Shown here: positions 43,524-59,566 of the stretch, in pieces | Layout of the letters: each line of letters starts with the position of its first letter | How positions within the stretch are numbered: position 1 is the first letter of the stretch | Assembly (NCBI RefSeq): GCF_050947335.1 | Contig: NW_027473521.1 | Coordinates: forward strand, 124,001-188,000 | DNA: 64,000 nucleotides | Source of the DNA: Megachile rotundata | Lineage: Eukaryota > Arthropoda > Insecta > Hymenoptera > Megachilidae | Reading direction: 5' to 3' | Program-made: the position numbers and the translations under genes | The notes under the pieces: generated by a model | What the model was told of the DNA's origin: nothing | Seen by the model: only the letters and a program-made list of their open reading frames with translations | The model's database searches: none

Positions 43524-44583
43524 ATAGAACGACAATTACTATACTTATTACTCTTATTATTATCAATCTAACTCATATTATTAGCCATATTATGCTTATA
43601 TGATCGATAGAACTACAATTACTATACTTATTACTCTTATTATTATCAATCTAACTCATATTATTAACCGTATTAAGCTTATATGGTAGATAGAACGACA
43701 ATTACTATACTCATTACCCGTATTATTATCAATCTAACTCATATTATTAGCCATATTATGCTTATATGATCGATAGAGCGGCAATTACTATATTCATTAC
43801 TCTTATTATTATCAATCTAACGCATATTATTAACCATATTATGCTTATATGAGCAATAGAACTACAATTACTATACTTATTACACTCACTATTATCAATC
43901 TAACTCATATTATTAACCATATTATGCAGATATGATCGATAGGACGGCAATTACTATACTTATTACTCTTATTATTATCCATCTATCTCAAATTATTAGC
44001 CATATTATGCTTATATGATCGGTGGAACGACAATTACTATACTCATTTCTCTTATCATTATCAATCTAACTCATATTATTAGACATATTATGCATATATG
44101 ACCGATAGAACGACAATTACTATACTCATTACTCTTATTATTATCAATTTAACTCATAGTATTAACCATATTATGCTTATATGAGCAATAGAACTACAAT
44201 TACTATACTTATTACTCTTATTATTATCAATCTAACTCATATTATTAGCCATATTATGCAGATATAATCGATAGAAGTACAATTACTATACTCATTACTC
44301 TTATTATTATCAATCTAACTCATATTATTAGCCATATTATGCTTATATGATCGATAGAACTACAATTACTATACTTATTACTCTTATTATTATCAATCTA
44401 ACTCATACTAATAACCATATTATGCAGATATAATCGATAGAACTACAACTACTATACTCATTACTCTTATTATTATCAATCTAACTCATATTATTAGCTA
44501 TATTATGCTTGTATGATCGATAGAACGACAATTACTATACTCACTACTCTTATTATTATCCATCTAACTCATATTATTCGCCA
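43524..44583 (+). repeat. 13-unit tandem duplication, copy 2
   Basis: Second copy of the preceding segment. Private changes are TTATATGGTAGATAG (43,680), CTTATCATTATC (44,051) and GCTTGTATG (44,508). The last two are carried on into the next, 10-unit duplication, which shows the order of events. Confidence 0.88.
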
Positions 44584-44693
44584 CATTATGCTTATATGAT
44601 CGACAGAACGACAATTACTATACTTATTACACTCAATATTATCAATCTAACTCATATTATTAACCACATTATGCAGATATGATCGATAGAACG
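43864..44693 (+). repeat. 10-unit tandem duplication nested on the 13-unit one, copy 1
   Basis: An 830-bp segment overlapping the 13-unit copy 2. Matching runs from 43,864-44,707 to 44,694-45,537. It contains CTTATCATTATC and GCTTGTATG, which are absent from 13-unit copy 1. Confidence 0.9.
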
Positions 44694-45537
44694 ACAATTA
44701 CTATACTTATTACACTCACTATTATCAATCTAACTCATATTATTAACCATATTATGCAGATATGATCGATAGGACGGCAATTACTATACTTATTACTCTT
44801 ATTATTATCCATCTATCTCAAATTATTAGCCATATTATGCTTATATGATCGGTGGAACGACAATTACTATACTCATTTCTCTTATCATTATCAATCTAAC
44901 TCATATTATTAGACATATTATGCATATATGACCGATAGAACGACAATTACTATACTCATTACTCTTATTATTATCAATTTAACTCATAGTATTAACCATA
45001 TTATGCTTATATGAGCAATAGAACTACAATTACTATACTTATTACTCTTATTATTATCAATCTAACTCATATTATTAGCCATATTATGCAGATATAATCG
45101 ATAGAAGTACAATTACTATACTCATTACTCTTATTATTATCAATCTAACTCATATTATTAGCCATATTATGCTTATATGATCGATAGAACTACAATTACT
45201 ATACTTATTACTCTTATTATTATCAATCTAACTCATACTAATAACCATATTATGCAGATATAATCGATAGAACTACAACTACTATACTCATTACTCTTAT
45301 TATTATCAATCTAACTCATATTATTAGCTATATTATGCTTGTATGATCGATAGAACGACAATTACTATACTCACTACTCTTATTATTATCCATCTAACTC
45401 ATATTATTCGCCACATTATGCTTATATGATCGACAGAACGACAATTACTATACTTATTACACTCAATATTATCAATCTAACTCATATTATTAACCACATT
45501 ATGCAGATATGATCGATAGAACGACAATTACTATACT
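44694..45537 (+). repeat. 10-unit tandem duplication, copy 2
   Basis: Direct copy of 43,864-44,693, including CTTATCATTATC near 44,881, GCTTGTATG near 45,338 and TTCGCCACATTATGC near 45,406. I saw no internal difference. It ends at 45,538, where CTGATT faces CTTATT. Confidence 0.9.
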
Positions 45538-47570
45538 GATTACACTCACTATTATCAATCTAAGTCATATTATTAACCATATTATGCAGATATGATCAAT
45601 AGAACGACAATTACTATTCTTATTACTCTTATAATTATCAATCTAACTCATATTATTAGCCATATTATGCTCATATGATCGATAGAACGACAATTACTAT
45701 ACTCATTAGTCTTATTATTATCAATCTAACTCACATTATTAGCCATATTATGCTTCTATGATCGATAGAACGACAATTACTATACTCACTACTCTTATTA
45801 TTATCAATCTAAGTCATATTATTAGCCATATTATGCTTATATGATCGATAGAACTACATTTACTATACTTATTACGCTTATTATTATCAATCTAACTCAT
45901 ATTATTAACCATATTATGCAGATATAATCGATAGAACTACAATTACTATACTCATTACTTTTATTATTATCAATCTAACTCATATTATTAGCCATATTAT
46001 GCTTATATGATCGATAGGACGACAATTACTATACTCACTCCTCTTATTATTATCAATCTAACTCATATTATTAGCCATATTATGCTTATATGATCGATCG
46101 GACGACAATTACTATACTCACTCCTCTTATTATTATCAATCTAACTCATATTATTAGCCATATTATGCTTATATGATCGATAGAACGACAATTACTATAC
46201 TTATTACACTCACTATTATCAATCCAACTCATATTATTAACCATATTATGCAGATATGATCGATAGGACGACAATTACTATACTTATTACTCTTATTATT
46301 ATCAATCTAACTCATATTATTAGCCATATTATGCAGATATAATCGATAGAACTACAATTACTATACTCATTTCTCTTATTATTATCAATCTAACTCATAT
46401 TATTAGACATATTATGCATATATGACCGATAGAACGACAATTACTATACTCATTACTCTTATTATTATCAATTTAACTCATAGTATTAACCATATTATGC
46501 TTATATGAGCAATAGGACTACAATTACTATACTTATTACTCTTATTATTATCAATCTAACTCATATTATTAGCCATATTATGCAGATATAATCGATAGAA
46601 GTACAATTACTATACTCATTACTCTTATTATTATCAATCTAACTCATATTATTAGCCATATAATGCTTATATGATCGATAGAACTACAATTACTATACTT
46701 ATTACTCTTATTATTATCAATCTAACTCATACTAATAACCATATTATGCAGATATAATCGATAGAACTACAACTACTATACTCATTACTCTTATTATTAT
46801 CAATCTAACTCATATTATTAGGCATATTATGCTTATATGATCGATAGAACGACAATTACTATACTCACTACTCTTGTTATTATCCATCTAACTCATATTA
46901 TTCGCCACATTATGCTTATATGATCGACAGAACGACAATTACTATACTTATTACACTCACTATTATCAATCTAACTCATATTATTAACCATATTATGCAA
47001 ATATGATAGATAGGACGACAATTACTATACTTATTACTCTTATTATTATCAATCTACCTCATATTATTAGCCATATTATGCTTATATGATCGATAGAACG
47101 ACAACTACTATACTTTTTACTCTTGTTATTATCAATCTAACTCATATTATTAGCCATATTATGCTTCTATGATCGATAGAACGACAATTACTATACTCAC
47201 TACTCTTATTATTATCAATCTAAGTCATATTATTAGCCATATTATGCTTATATGATCGATAGAACTACATTTACTATACTTATTACGCTTATTATTATCA
47301 ATCTAACTCATATTATTAACCATATTATGCAGATATAATCGATAGAACTACAATTACTATACTCATTACTCTTATTATTATCAATCTAACTCATATTATT
47401 AACCAAATTATGCAGATATGATCGATAGGACGACGATTACTATACATATTACTCTTATTATTATCCATCTATCTCATATTATTAGCCATATTATGGTTAT
47501 ATGATCGAGAGAACGACAATTACTCTACTTATTACTCTTATAATTATCAATCTAACTCATATTATTATCC

Positions 47571-47653
47571 ATATTATGCAGATATTAGCGATAGAACTAC
47601 AATTACTATACTCATTACTCTTATTATTATCTATCTAATTCATATTATTAGCC
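47571..47653 (+). repeat. Right-domain class: GCAGATATTAGCGATAG unit
   Basis: First unit with GATATTAGCGATAG. It usually follows a CGAGAG / ACTCTAC / TTATAATT unit. It is confined to the last quarter of the window (copies near 49,900, 51,890, 55,550, 57,530, 59,530, 61,360, 61,770 and 63,600) and so marks the youngest-looking part of the right domain. Confidence 0.85.
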
Positions 47654-47887
47654 ATATTATGCTTATATTATCCATAGAACGACAATTACTATACTCATTA
47701 CACTTATTATTATCAATCTAATTCATATTATTAGCCATATTATGCTTATATGATCGATAGAACGACAACTACTATACTTTTTACTCTTGTTATTATCAAT
47801 CTAACTCATATTATTAGCCATATTATGCTTATATGATCGATAGAACGGCAATTACTATATTCATTACTCTTATTATTATCAATCTAA

Positions 47888-50800
47888 CTCATATTATTAG
47901 CCATATTATGCATATATGACCGATAGAAGGACAACTACTATACTCATTACTCTTATTATTATCAATCTAACTCATATTATTAGCCATATTATGCTTATAT
48001 GATCGATAGAACTACATTTACTATACTTATTACGCTTATTATTATCAATCTAACTCATATTATTAACCATATTATGCAGATATAATCGATAGAACTACAA
48101 TTACTGTACTCATTACTCTTATTATTATCAATCTAACTCATATTATTAGCCATATTATGCTTATATGATCGATAGAACGACAATTATTATACTTATTACT
48201 CTTATTATTATCAATCTAACTCATACTATTAGCCATATTATGCTTATATGATCGACAGAACGACAATTACTATACTGATTACACTCACTATTATCAGTCT
48301 AACTCATATTATTAGCCATATTATGCTTATATGATCGATAGAACGACAATTACTATACTCATTTCTCTTATTATTATCAATCTAACTCATATTATTAGCC
48401 ATATTATGCATATATGACCGATAGAACGACAATTACTATACTCATTACTCTTATTATTATCAATCTAACTCATATTATTAACCGTATTAAGCTTATATGA
48501 TAGATAGAACGACAATTACTATACTCATTACCCGTATTATTATCAATCTAACTCATATTATTAACAATATTATGCAGATATGATCGATAGGACGGCAATT
48601 ACTATACTTATTACTCTTATTATTCTCCATCTATCTCAAATTATTAGCCATATTATGCTTATATGATCGGTGGAACGACAATTACTATACTCATTTCTCT
48701 TATTATTATCAATCTAACTCATATTATTAGACATATTATGCATATATGACCGATAGAACGACAATTACTATACTCATTACTCTTATTATTATCAATTTAA
48801 CTCATAGTATTAACCATATTATGCTTATATGAGCAATAGAATTACAATTACTATACTTATTACTCTTATTATTATCAATCTAACTCATATTATTAGCCAT
48901 ATTATGCAGATATAATCGATAGAAGTACAATTACTATACTCATTACTCTTATTATTATCAATCTAACTCATATTATTAGCCATATAATGCTTATATGATC
49001 GATAGAACTACAATTACTATACTTATTACTCTTATTATTATCAATCTAACTCATACTAATAACCATATTATGCAGATATAATCGATAGAACTACAACTAC
49101 TATACTCATTACTCTTATTATTATCAATCTAACTCATATTATTAGGCATATTATGCTTATATGATCGATAGAACGACAATTACTATACTCACTACTCTTG
49201 TTATTATCCATCTAACTCATATTATTCGCCACATTATGCTTATATGATCGACAGAACGACAATTACTATACATAGTACACTCAATATTATCAATGTAACT
49301 CATATTATTAACCACATTATGCAGATATGATCGATAGAACGACAATTACTATTCTTATTACTCTTATAATTATCAATCTAACTCATATTATTAGCCATAT
49401 TATGCTCATATGATCGATAGAACGACAATTACTATACTCATTACTCTTATTATTATCAATCTAACTCACATTATTAGCCATATTATGCTTCTATGATCGA
49501 TAGAACGACAATTACTATACTCACTACTCTTATTATTATCAATCTAAGTCATATTATTAGCCATATTATGCTTATATGATCGATAGAACTACATTTACTA
49601 TACTTATTACGCTTATTATTATCAATCTAACTCATATTATTAACCATATTATGCAGATATAATCGATAGAACTACAATTACTATACTCATTACTCTTATT
49701 ATTATCAATCTAACTCATATTATTAACCAAATTATGCAGATATGATCGATAGGACGACGATTACTAAACATATTACTCTTATTATTATCCATCTATCTCA
49801 TATTATTAGCCATATTATGGTTATATGATCGAGAGAACGACAATTACTCTACTTATTACTCTTATAATTATCAATCTAACTCATATTATTAACCATATTA
49901 TGCAGATATTAGCGATAGAACTTCAATTACTATACTCATTACTCTTATTATTATCTATCTAATTCATATTATTAGCCATATTATGCTTATATTATCCATA
50001 GAACGACAATTACTATACTCATTACACTTATTATTATCAATCTAATTCATATTATTAGCCATATTATGCTTATATGATCGATAGAACGACAATTACTATA
50101 CTCATTACTCTTATTATTATCAATCTAACTCATACTATTAGCCATATTATGCTTGTATGATCAATAGAACGACAATTACTATACTTATTACTCTTATTAT
50201 TATCAATCTAACTCATATTATTAGCCATATTATGCTTATATGAACGACAGAACGACAATTACTATACTTGTTACACTCAATATTATCAATCTAACTCATA
50301 TTATTAACCACATTATGCAGATATGATCGATAGAACGACAATTACTATACTGATTACACTCACTATTATCAATCTAAGTCATATTATTAACCATATTATG
50401 CAGATATGATCAATAGAACGACAATTACTATACTTATTACTCTTACTATTATCAATCTAACTCATATTATTAGCCATATTATGCTCATATGATCGATAGA
50501 ACGACAATTACTATACTCATTACTCTTATTATTATCAATCTAACTCACATTATTAGCCATATTATGCTTATATGATCGATAGAACGACAATTACTATACT
50601 CACTACTCTTATTATTATCAATCTAACTCATATTATTAGCCATATTATGCTTATATGATCGATAGAACGACAATTACTATACTTATTACTCTTATTATTA
50701 TCAATCTAACTCATATTATTAGCCATATTATGCTTATATGAGCAATAGAACTACAATTACTATACTTATTACACTCACTATTATCAATCTAACTCATATT

Positions 50801-53531
50801 ATTAACCATATTATGCAAATATGATAGATAGGACGACAATTACTATACTTATTACTCTTATTATTATCAATCTACCTCATATTATTAGCCATATTATGCT
50901 TATATGATCGATAGAACGACAACTACTATACTTTTTACTCTTGTTATTATCAATCTAACTCATATTATTAGCCATATTATGCTTATATGATCGATAGAAC
51001 GGCAATTACTATATTCATTACTCTTATTATTATCAATCTAACGCATATTATTAACCATATTATGCTTATATGAGCAATAGAACTACAATTACTATACTTA
51101 TTACACTCACTATTATCAATCTAACTCATATTAATAACCATATTATGCAGATATGATCGATAGGACGACAATTACTATACTTATTACTCTTATTATTATC
51201 CATCTATCTCAAATTATTAGCCATATTATGCTTATATGATCGATAGAACGGCAATTACTATACTCATTTCTCTTATTATTATCAATCTAACTCATATTAT
51301 TAGCCATATTATGCATATATGACCGATAGAACGAAAACTACTATACTCATTACTCTTATTATTATCAATCTAACTCATATTATTAGCCATATTATGCTTA
51401 TATGATCGATAGAACGACAATTACTATACTCATTTCTCTTATTTTTATCAATCTAACTCATATTATTAGCCATATTATGCATATATGACCGATAGAACGA
51501 CAATTACTATACTCATTACTCTTATTATTATCAATTTAACTCATAGTATTAACCCAATTATGCTTATATGAGCAATAGAACTGCAATTACTATACTTATT
51601 ACTCTTATTATTATCAATCTAACTCATATTATTAGCCATATTATGCTTATATGAGCAATAGAACTACAATTACTATACTTATTACACTCACTATTATCAA
51701 TCCAACTCATATTATTAACCATATTATGCAGATATGATCGATAGGACGACAATTACTATACTTATTACTCTTATTATTATCCATCTATCTCATATTATTA
51801 GCCATATTATGGTTATATGATCGAGAGAACGGCAATTACTCTACTTATTACTCTTATAATTATCAATCTAACTCATATTATTAACCATATTATGCAGATA
51901 TTAGCGATAGAACTACAATTGCTATACTCATTACTCTTATTATTATCAATCTAACTCATATTATTAGCCATATTATGCTTATATGATCGATAGGACGACA
52001 ATTACTATACTCACTCCTCTTATTATTATCAATCTAACTCATATTATTAGCCATATTATGCTTATATGATCGATAGAACGACAATTACTATACTTATTAC
52101 TCTTATTATTATCAATCTAACTCATATTATTAACCAAATTATGCAGATGTGATCGATAGGACGACAATTACTATACTTATTACTCTTATTATTATCCATC
52201 TATCTCATATTATTCGCCATATTATGGTTATATGATCGAGAGAACGACAATTACTCTACTTATTACTCTTATTATTATCAATCTAACTCATACTATTAGC
52301 CATATTATGCTTATATGATCGACAGAACGACAATTACTATACTGATTACACTCACTATTATCAATCTAACTCATATTATTAGCCATATTATGCTTATATG
52401 ATCGATAGAACGACAATTACTATACTTATTACTCTTATTATTATCAATCTAACTCATATTATTAGCCATATTATGCTTATATGATTGATAGGACGACAAT
52501 TACTATACTCACTCCTCTTCTTATTATCAATGTAACTCATATTATTAGCCATATTATGCTTATATGATCGATAGAACGACAATTACTATACTTATTACTC
52601 TTATTATTATCAATCTAACTCATATTATTAGCCATATTATGCTTATATGAGCAATAGAACTACAATTACTATTCTTATTACTCTTATAATTATCAATCTA
52701 ACTCATATTATTAGCCATATTATGCTCATATGATCGATAGAACGACAATTACTATACTCATTACTCTAATTATTATCAATCTAACTCACATTATTAGCCA
52801 TATTATGCTTCTATGATCGATAGAACGACAATTACTATACTCACTACTCTTATTATTATCAATCTAAGTCATATTATTAGCCATATTATGCTTATATGAT
52901 CGATAGAACTACATTTACTATACTTATTACGCTTATTATTATCAATCTAACTCATATTATTAACCATATTATGCAGATATAATCGATAGAACTACAATTA
53001 CTATACTCATTACTCTTATTATTATCAATCTAACTCATATTATTAGCCATATTATGCTTATATGATCGATAGGACGACAATTACTATACTCACTCCTCTT
53101 ATTATTATCAATCTAACTCATATTATTAACCATATTATGCAGATATAATCGATAGAACTACAATTACTATACTCATTACTCTTATTATTATCAATCTAAC
53201 TCATATTATTAGCCATATTATGCTTATATGATCGATAGGACGACAATTACTATACTCACTCCTCTTATTATTATCAATCTAACTCATATTATTAGCCATA
53301 TTATGCTTATATGATCGATAGGACGACAATTACTATACTCACTCCTCTTATGATTATCAATCTAACTCATATTATTAGCCATATTATGCTTATATGAGCA
53401 ATAGAACTACAATTACTATATTTATTACACTCACTATTATCAATCTAACACATATTATTAACCAAATTATGCAGATATGATCGATAGGACGACGATTACT
53501 ATACATATTACTCTTATTATTATCCATCTAT
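47888..53531 (+). repeat. 68-unit tandem duplication, copy 1
   Basis: A 5,644-bp segment directly followed by its copy, the largest duplication in the window. Shared rare variants include GATAGAAGGACAAC (47,922), TTACTGTACTC, TTATTCTCCATC (48,619), TAGAATTACAATT (48,837), CATAGTACACTCAA with CAATGTAAC (49,270), TTACTAAACATATT (49,761), GAACTTCAATT (49,918), GCTTGTATGATCAATAG (50,151), GAACGAAAACTAC (51,331) and CTTCTTATTATC (52,518). It has two units (about 53,130-53,295) that are missing from copy 2. Confidence 0.93.
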
Positions 53532-56500
53532 CTCATATTATTAGCCATATTATGCATATATGACCGATAGAAGGACAACTACTATACTCATTACTCTTAT
53601 TATTATCAATCTAACTCATATTATTAGCCATATTATGCTTATATGATCGATAGAACTACATTTACTATACTTATTACGCTTATTATTATCAATCTAACTC
53701 ATATTATTAACCATATTATGCAGATATAATCGATAGAACTACAATTACTGTACTCATTACTCTTATTATTATCAATCTAACTCATATTATTAGCCATATT
53801 ATGCTTATATGATCGATAGAACGACAATTATTATACTTATTACTCTTATTATTATCAATCTAACTCATACTATTAGCCATATTATGCTTATATGATCGAC
53901 AGAACGACAATTACTATACTGATTACACTCACTATTATCAGTCTAACTCATATTATTAGCCATATTATGCTTATATGATCGATAGAACGACAATTACTAT
54001 ACTCATTTCTCTTATTATTATCAATCTAACTCATATTATTAGCCATATTATGCATATATGACCGATAGAACGACAATTACTATACTCATTACTCTTATTA
54101 TTATCAATCTAACTCATATTATTAACCGTATTAAGCTTATATGATAGATAGAACGACAATTACTATACTCATTACCCGTATTATTATCAATCTAACTCAT
54201 ATTATTAACAATATTATGCAGATATGATCGATAGGACGGCAATTACTATACTTATTACTCTTATTATTCTCCATCTATCTCAAATTATTAGCCATATTAT
54301 GCTTATATGATCGGTGGAACGACAATTACTATACTCATTTCTCTTATTATTATCAATCTAACTCATATTATTAGACATATTATGCATATATGACCGATAG
54401 AACGACAATTACTATACTCATTACTCTTATTATTATCAATTTAACTCATAGTATTAACCATATTATGCTTATATGAGCAATAGAATTACAATTACTATAC
54501 TTATTACTCTTATTATTATCAATCTAACTCATATTATTAGCCATATTATGCAGATATAATCGATAGAAGTACAATTACTATACTCATTACTCTTATTATT
54601 ATCAATCTAACTCATATTATTAGCCATATAATGCTTATATGATCGATAGAACTACAATTACTATACTTATTACTCTTATTATTATCAATCTAACTCATAC
54701 TAATAACCATATTATGCAGATATAATCGATAGAACTACAACTACTATACTCATTACTCTTATTATTATCAATCTAACTCATATTATTAGGCATATTATGC
54801 TTATATGATCGATAGAACGACAATTACTATACTCACTACTCTTGTTATTATCCATCTAACTCATATTATTCGCCACATTATGCTTATATGATCGACAGAA
54901 CGACAATTACTATACATAGTACACTCAATATTATCAATGTAACTCATATTATTAACCACATTATGCAGATATGATCGATAGAACGACAATTACTATTCTT
55001 ATTACTCTTATAATTATCAATCTAACTCATATTATTAGCCATATTATGCTCATATGATCGATAGAACGACAATTACTATACTCATTACTCTTATTATTAT
55101 CAATCTAACTCACATTATTAGCCATATTATGCTTCTATGATCGATAGAACGACAATTACTATACTCACTACTCTTATTATTATCAATCTAAGTCATATTA
55201 TTAGCCATATTATGCTTATATGATCGATAGAACTACATTTACTATACTTATTACGCTTATTATTATCAATCTAACTCATATTATTAACCATATTATGCAG
55301 ATATAATCGATAGAACTACAATTACTATACTCATTACTCTTATTATTATCAATCTAACTCATATTATTAACCAAATTATGCAGATATGATCGATAGGACG
55401 ACGATTACTAAACATATTACTCTTATTATTATCCATCTATCTCATATTATTAGCCATATTATGGTTATATGATCGAGAGAACGACAATTACTCTACATAT
55501 TACTCTTATAATTATCAATCTAACTCATATTATTAACCATATTATGCAGATATTAGCGATAGAACTTCAATTACTATACTCATTACTCTTATTATTATCT
55601 ATCTAATTCATATTATTAGCCATATTATGCTTATATTATCCATAGAACGACAATTACTATACTCATTACACTTATTATTATCAATCTAATTCATATTATT
55701 AGCCATATTATGCTTATATGATCGATAGAACGACAATTACTATACTCATTACTCTTATTATTATCAATCTAACTCATACTATTAGCCATATTATGCTTGT
55801 ATGATCAATAGAACGACAATTACTATACTTATTACTCTTATTATTATCAATCTAACTCATATTATTAGCCATATTATGCTTATATGAACGACAGAACGAC
55901 AATTACTATACTTGTTACACTCAATATTATCAATCTAACTCATATTATTAACCACATTATGCAGATATGATCGATAGAACGACAATTACTATACTGATTA
56001 CACTCACTATTATCAATCTAAGTCATATTATTAACCATATTATGCAGATATGATCAATAGAACGACAATTACTATACTTATTACTCTTACTATTATCAAT
56101 CTAACTCATATTATTAGCCATATTATGCTCATATGATCGATAGAACGACAATTACTATACTCATTACTCTTATTATTATCAATCTAACTCACATTATTAG
56201 CCATATTATGCTTATATGATCGATAGAACGACAATTACTATACTCACTACTCTTATTATTATCAATCTAACTCATATTATTAGCCATATTATGCTTATAT
56301 GATCGATAGAACGACAATTACTATACTTATTACTCTTATTATTATCAATCTAACTCATATTATTAGCCATATTATGCTTATATGAGCAATAGAACTACAA
56401 TTACTATACTTATTACACTCACTATTATCAATCTAACTCATATTATTAACCATATTATGCAAATATGATAGATAGGACGACAATTACTATACTTATTACT

Positions 56501-59013
56501 CTTATTATTATCAATCTACCTCATATTATTAGCCATATTATGCTTATATGATCGATAGAACGACAACTACTATACTTTTTACTCTTGTTATTATCAATCT
56601 AACTCATATTATTAGCCATATTATGCTTATATGATCGATAGAACGGCAATTACTATATTCATTACTCTTATTATTATCAATCTAACGCATATTATTAACC
56701 ATATTATGCTTATATGAGCAATAGAACTACAATTACTATACTTATTACACTCACTATTATCAATCTAACTCATATTAATAACCATATTATGCAGATATGA
56801 TCGATAGGACGACAATTACTATACTTATTACTCTTATTATTATCCATCTATCTCAAATTATTAGCCATATTATGCTTATATGATCGATAGAACGGCAATT
56901 ACTATACTCATTTCTCTTATTATTATCAATCTAACTCATATTATTAGCCATATTATGCATATATGACCGATAGAACGAAAACTACTATACTCATTACTCT
57001 TATTATTATCAATCTAACTCATATTATTAGCCATATTATGCTTATATGATCGATAGAACGACAATTACTATACTCATTTCTCTTATTTTTATCAATCTAA
57101 CTCATATTATTAGCCATATTATGCATATATGACCGATAGAACGACAATTACTATACTCATTACTCTTATTATTATCAATTTAACTCATAGTATTAACCCA
57201 ATTATGCTTATATGAGCAATAGAACTGCAATTACTATACTTATTACTCTTATTATTATCAATCTAACTCATATTATTAGCCATATTATGCTTATATGAGC
57301 AATAGAACTACAATTACTATACTTATTACACTCACTATTATCAATCCAACTCATATTATTAACCATATTATGCAGATATGATCGATAGGACGACAATTAC
57401 TATACTTATTACTCTTATTATTATCCATCTATCTCATATTATTAGCCATATTATGGTTATATGATCGAGAGAACGGCAATTACTCTACTTATTACTCTTA
57501 TAATTATCAATCTAACTCATATTATTAACCATATTATGCAGATATTAGCGATAGAACTACAATTGCTATACTCATTACTCTTATTATTATCAATCTAACT
57601 CATATTATTAGCCATATTATGCTTATATGATCGATAGGACGACAATTACTATACTCACTCCTCTTATTATTATCAATCTAACTCATATTATTAGCCATAT
57701 TATGCTTATATGATCGATAGAACGACAATTACTATACTTATTACTCTTATTATTATCAATCTAACTCATATTATTAACCAAATTATGCAGATGTGATCGA
57801 TAGGACGACAATTACTATACTTATTACTCTTATTATTATCCATCTATCTCATATTATTCGCCATATTATGGTTATATGATCGAGAGAACGACAATTACTC
57901 TACTTATTACTCTTATTATTATCAATCTAACTCATACTATTAGCCATATTATGCTTATATGATCGACAGAACGACAATTACTATACTGATTACACTCACT
58001 ATTATCAATCTAACTCATATTATTAGCCATATTATGCTTATATGATCGATAGAACGACAATTACTATACTTATTACTCTTATTATTATCAATCTAACTCA
58101 TATTATTAGCCATATTATGCTTATATGATTGATAGGACGACAATTACTATACTCACTCCTCTTCTTATTATCAATGTAACTCATATTATTAGCCATATTA
58201 TGCTTATATGATCGATAGAACGACAATTACTATACTTATTACTCTTATTATTATCAATCTAACTCATATTATTAGCCATATTATGCTTATATGAGCAATA
58301 GAACTACAATTACTATTCTTATTACTCTTATAATTATCAATCTAACTCATATTATTAGCCATATTATGCTCATATGATCGATAGAACGACAATTACTATA
58401 CTCATTACTCTAATTATTATCAATCTAACTCACATTATTAGCCATATTATGCTTCTATGATCGATAGAACGACAATTACTATACTCACTACTCTTATTAT
58501 TATCAATCTAAGTCATATTATTAGCCATATTATGCTTATATGATCGATAGAACTACATTTACTATACTTATTACGCTTATTATTATCAATCTAACTCATA
58601 TTATTAACCATATTATGCAGATATAATCGATAGAACTACAATTACTATACTCATTACTCTTATTATTATCAATCTAACTCATATTATTAGCCATATTATG
58701 CTTATATGATCGATAGGACGACAATTACTATACTCACTCCTCTTATTATTATCAATCTAACTCATATTATTAGCCATATTATGCTTATATGATCGATAGG
58801 ACGACAATTACTATACTCACTCCTCTTATGATTATCAATCTAACTCATATTATTAGCCATATTATGCTTATATGAGCAATAGAACTACAATTACTATATT
58901 TATTACACTCACTATTATCAATCTAACACATATTATTAACCAAATTATGCAGATATGATCGATAGGACGACGATTACTATACATATTACTCTTATTATTA
59001 TCCATCTATCTCA
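53532..59013 (+). repeat. 68-unit tandem duplication, copy 2 (66 units retained)
   Basis: Copy of the preceding segment at +5,644 bp until about 58,690-58,773, then at +5,478 bp, because two units (166 bp) present in copy 1 are absent. One substitution is CTCTACATAT near 55,493 against CTCTACTTAT in copy 1. The copy ends at 59,013, where TCTCAAATT faces TCTCATATT. Confidence 0.93.
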
Positions 59014-59566
59014 AATTATTAGCCATATTATGCTTATATGATCGATAGAACGACAATTACTATACTCATTTCTCTTATTTTTATCAATCTAACTCATATT
59101 GTTAGCCATATTATGCATATATGACCGATAGAACGACAATTACGATACTCATTACTCTTATTATTATCAATTTAACTCATAGTATTAACCTAATTATGCT
59201 TATATGAGCAATAGAACTGCAATTACTATACTTATTACTCTTATTATTATCAATCTAACTCATATTATTAGCCATATTATGCTTATATGAGCAATAGAAC
59301 TACAATTACTATACTTATTACACTCACTATTATCAATCCAACTCATATTATTAACCATATTATGCAGATATGATCGATAGGACGACAATTACTATACTTA
59401 TTACTCTTATTATTATCCATCTATCTCATATTATTAGCCATATTATGGTTATATGATCGAGAGAACGACAATTACTCTACTTATTACTCTTATAATTATC
59501 AATCTAACTCATATTATTAACCATATTATGCAGATATTAGCGATAGAACTACAATTACTATACTCA
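58832..59566 (+). repeat. 22-unit-offset duplication, copy 1
   Basis: About 735 bp recurs at 60,658-61,392 (1,826 bp, 22 units). Shared markers are GACGATTACTATACATATT, CATATTGTTAGCC, TTACGATACTC (59,141 and 60,967) and GAACTGCAATT. The region between the two copies (59.6-60.6 kb) follows the 57.5-58.8 kb pattern. Confidence 0.87.
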
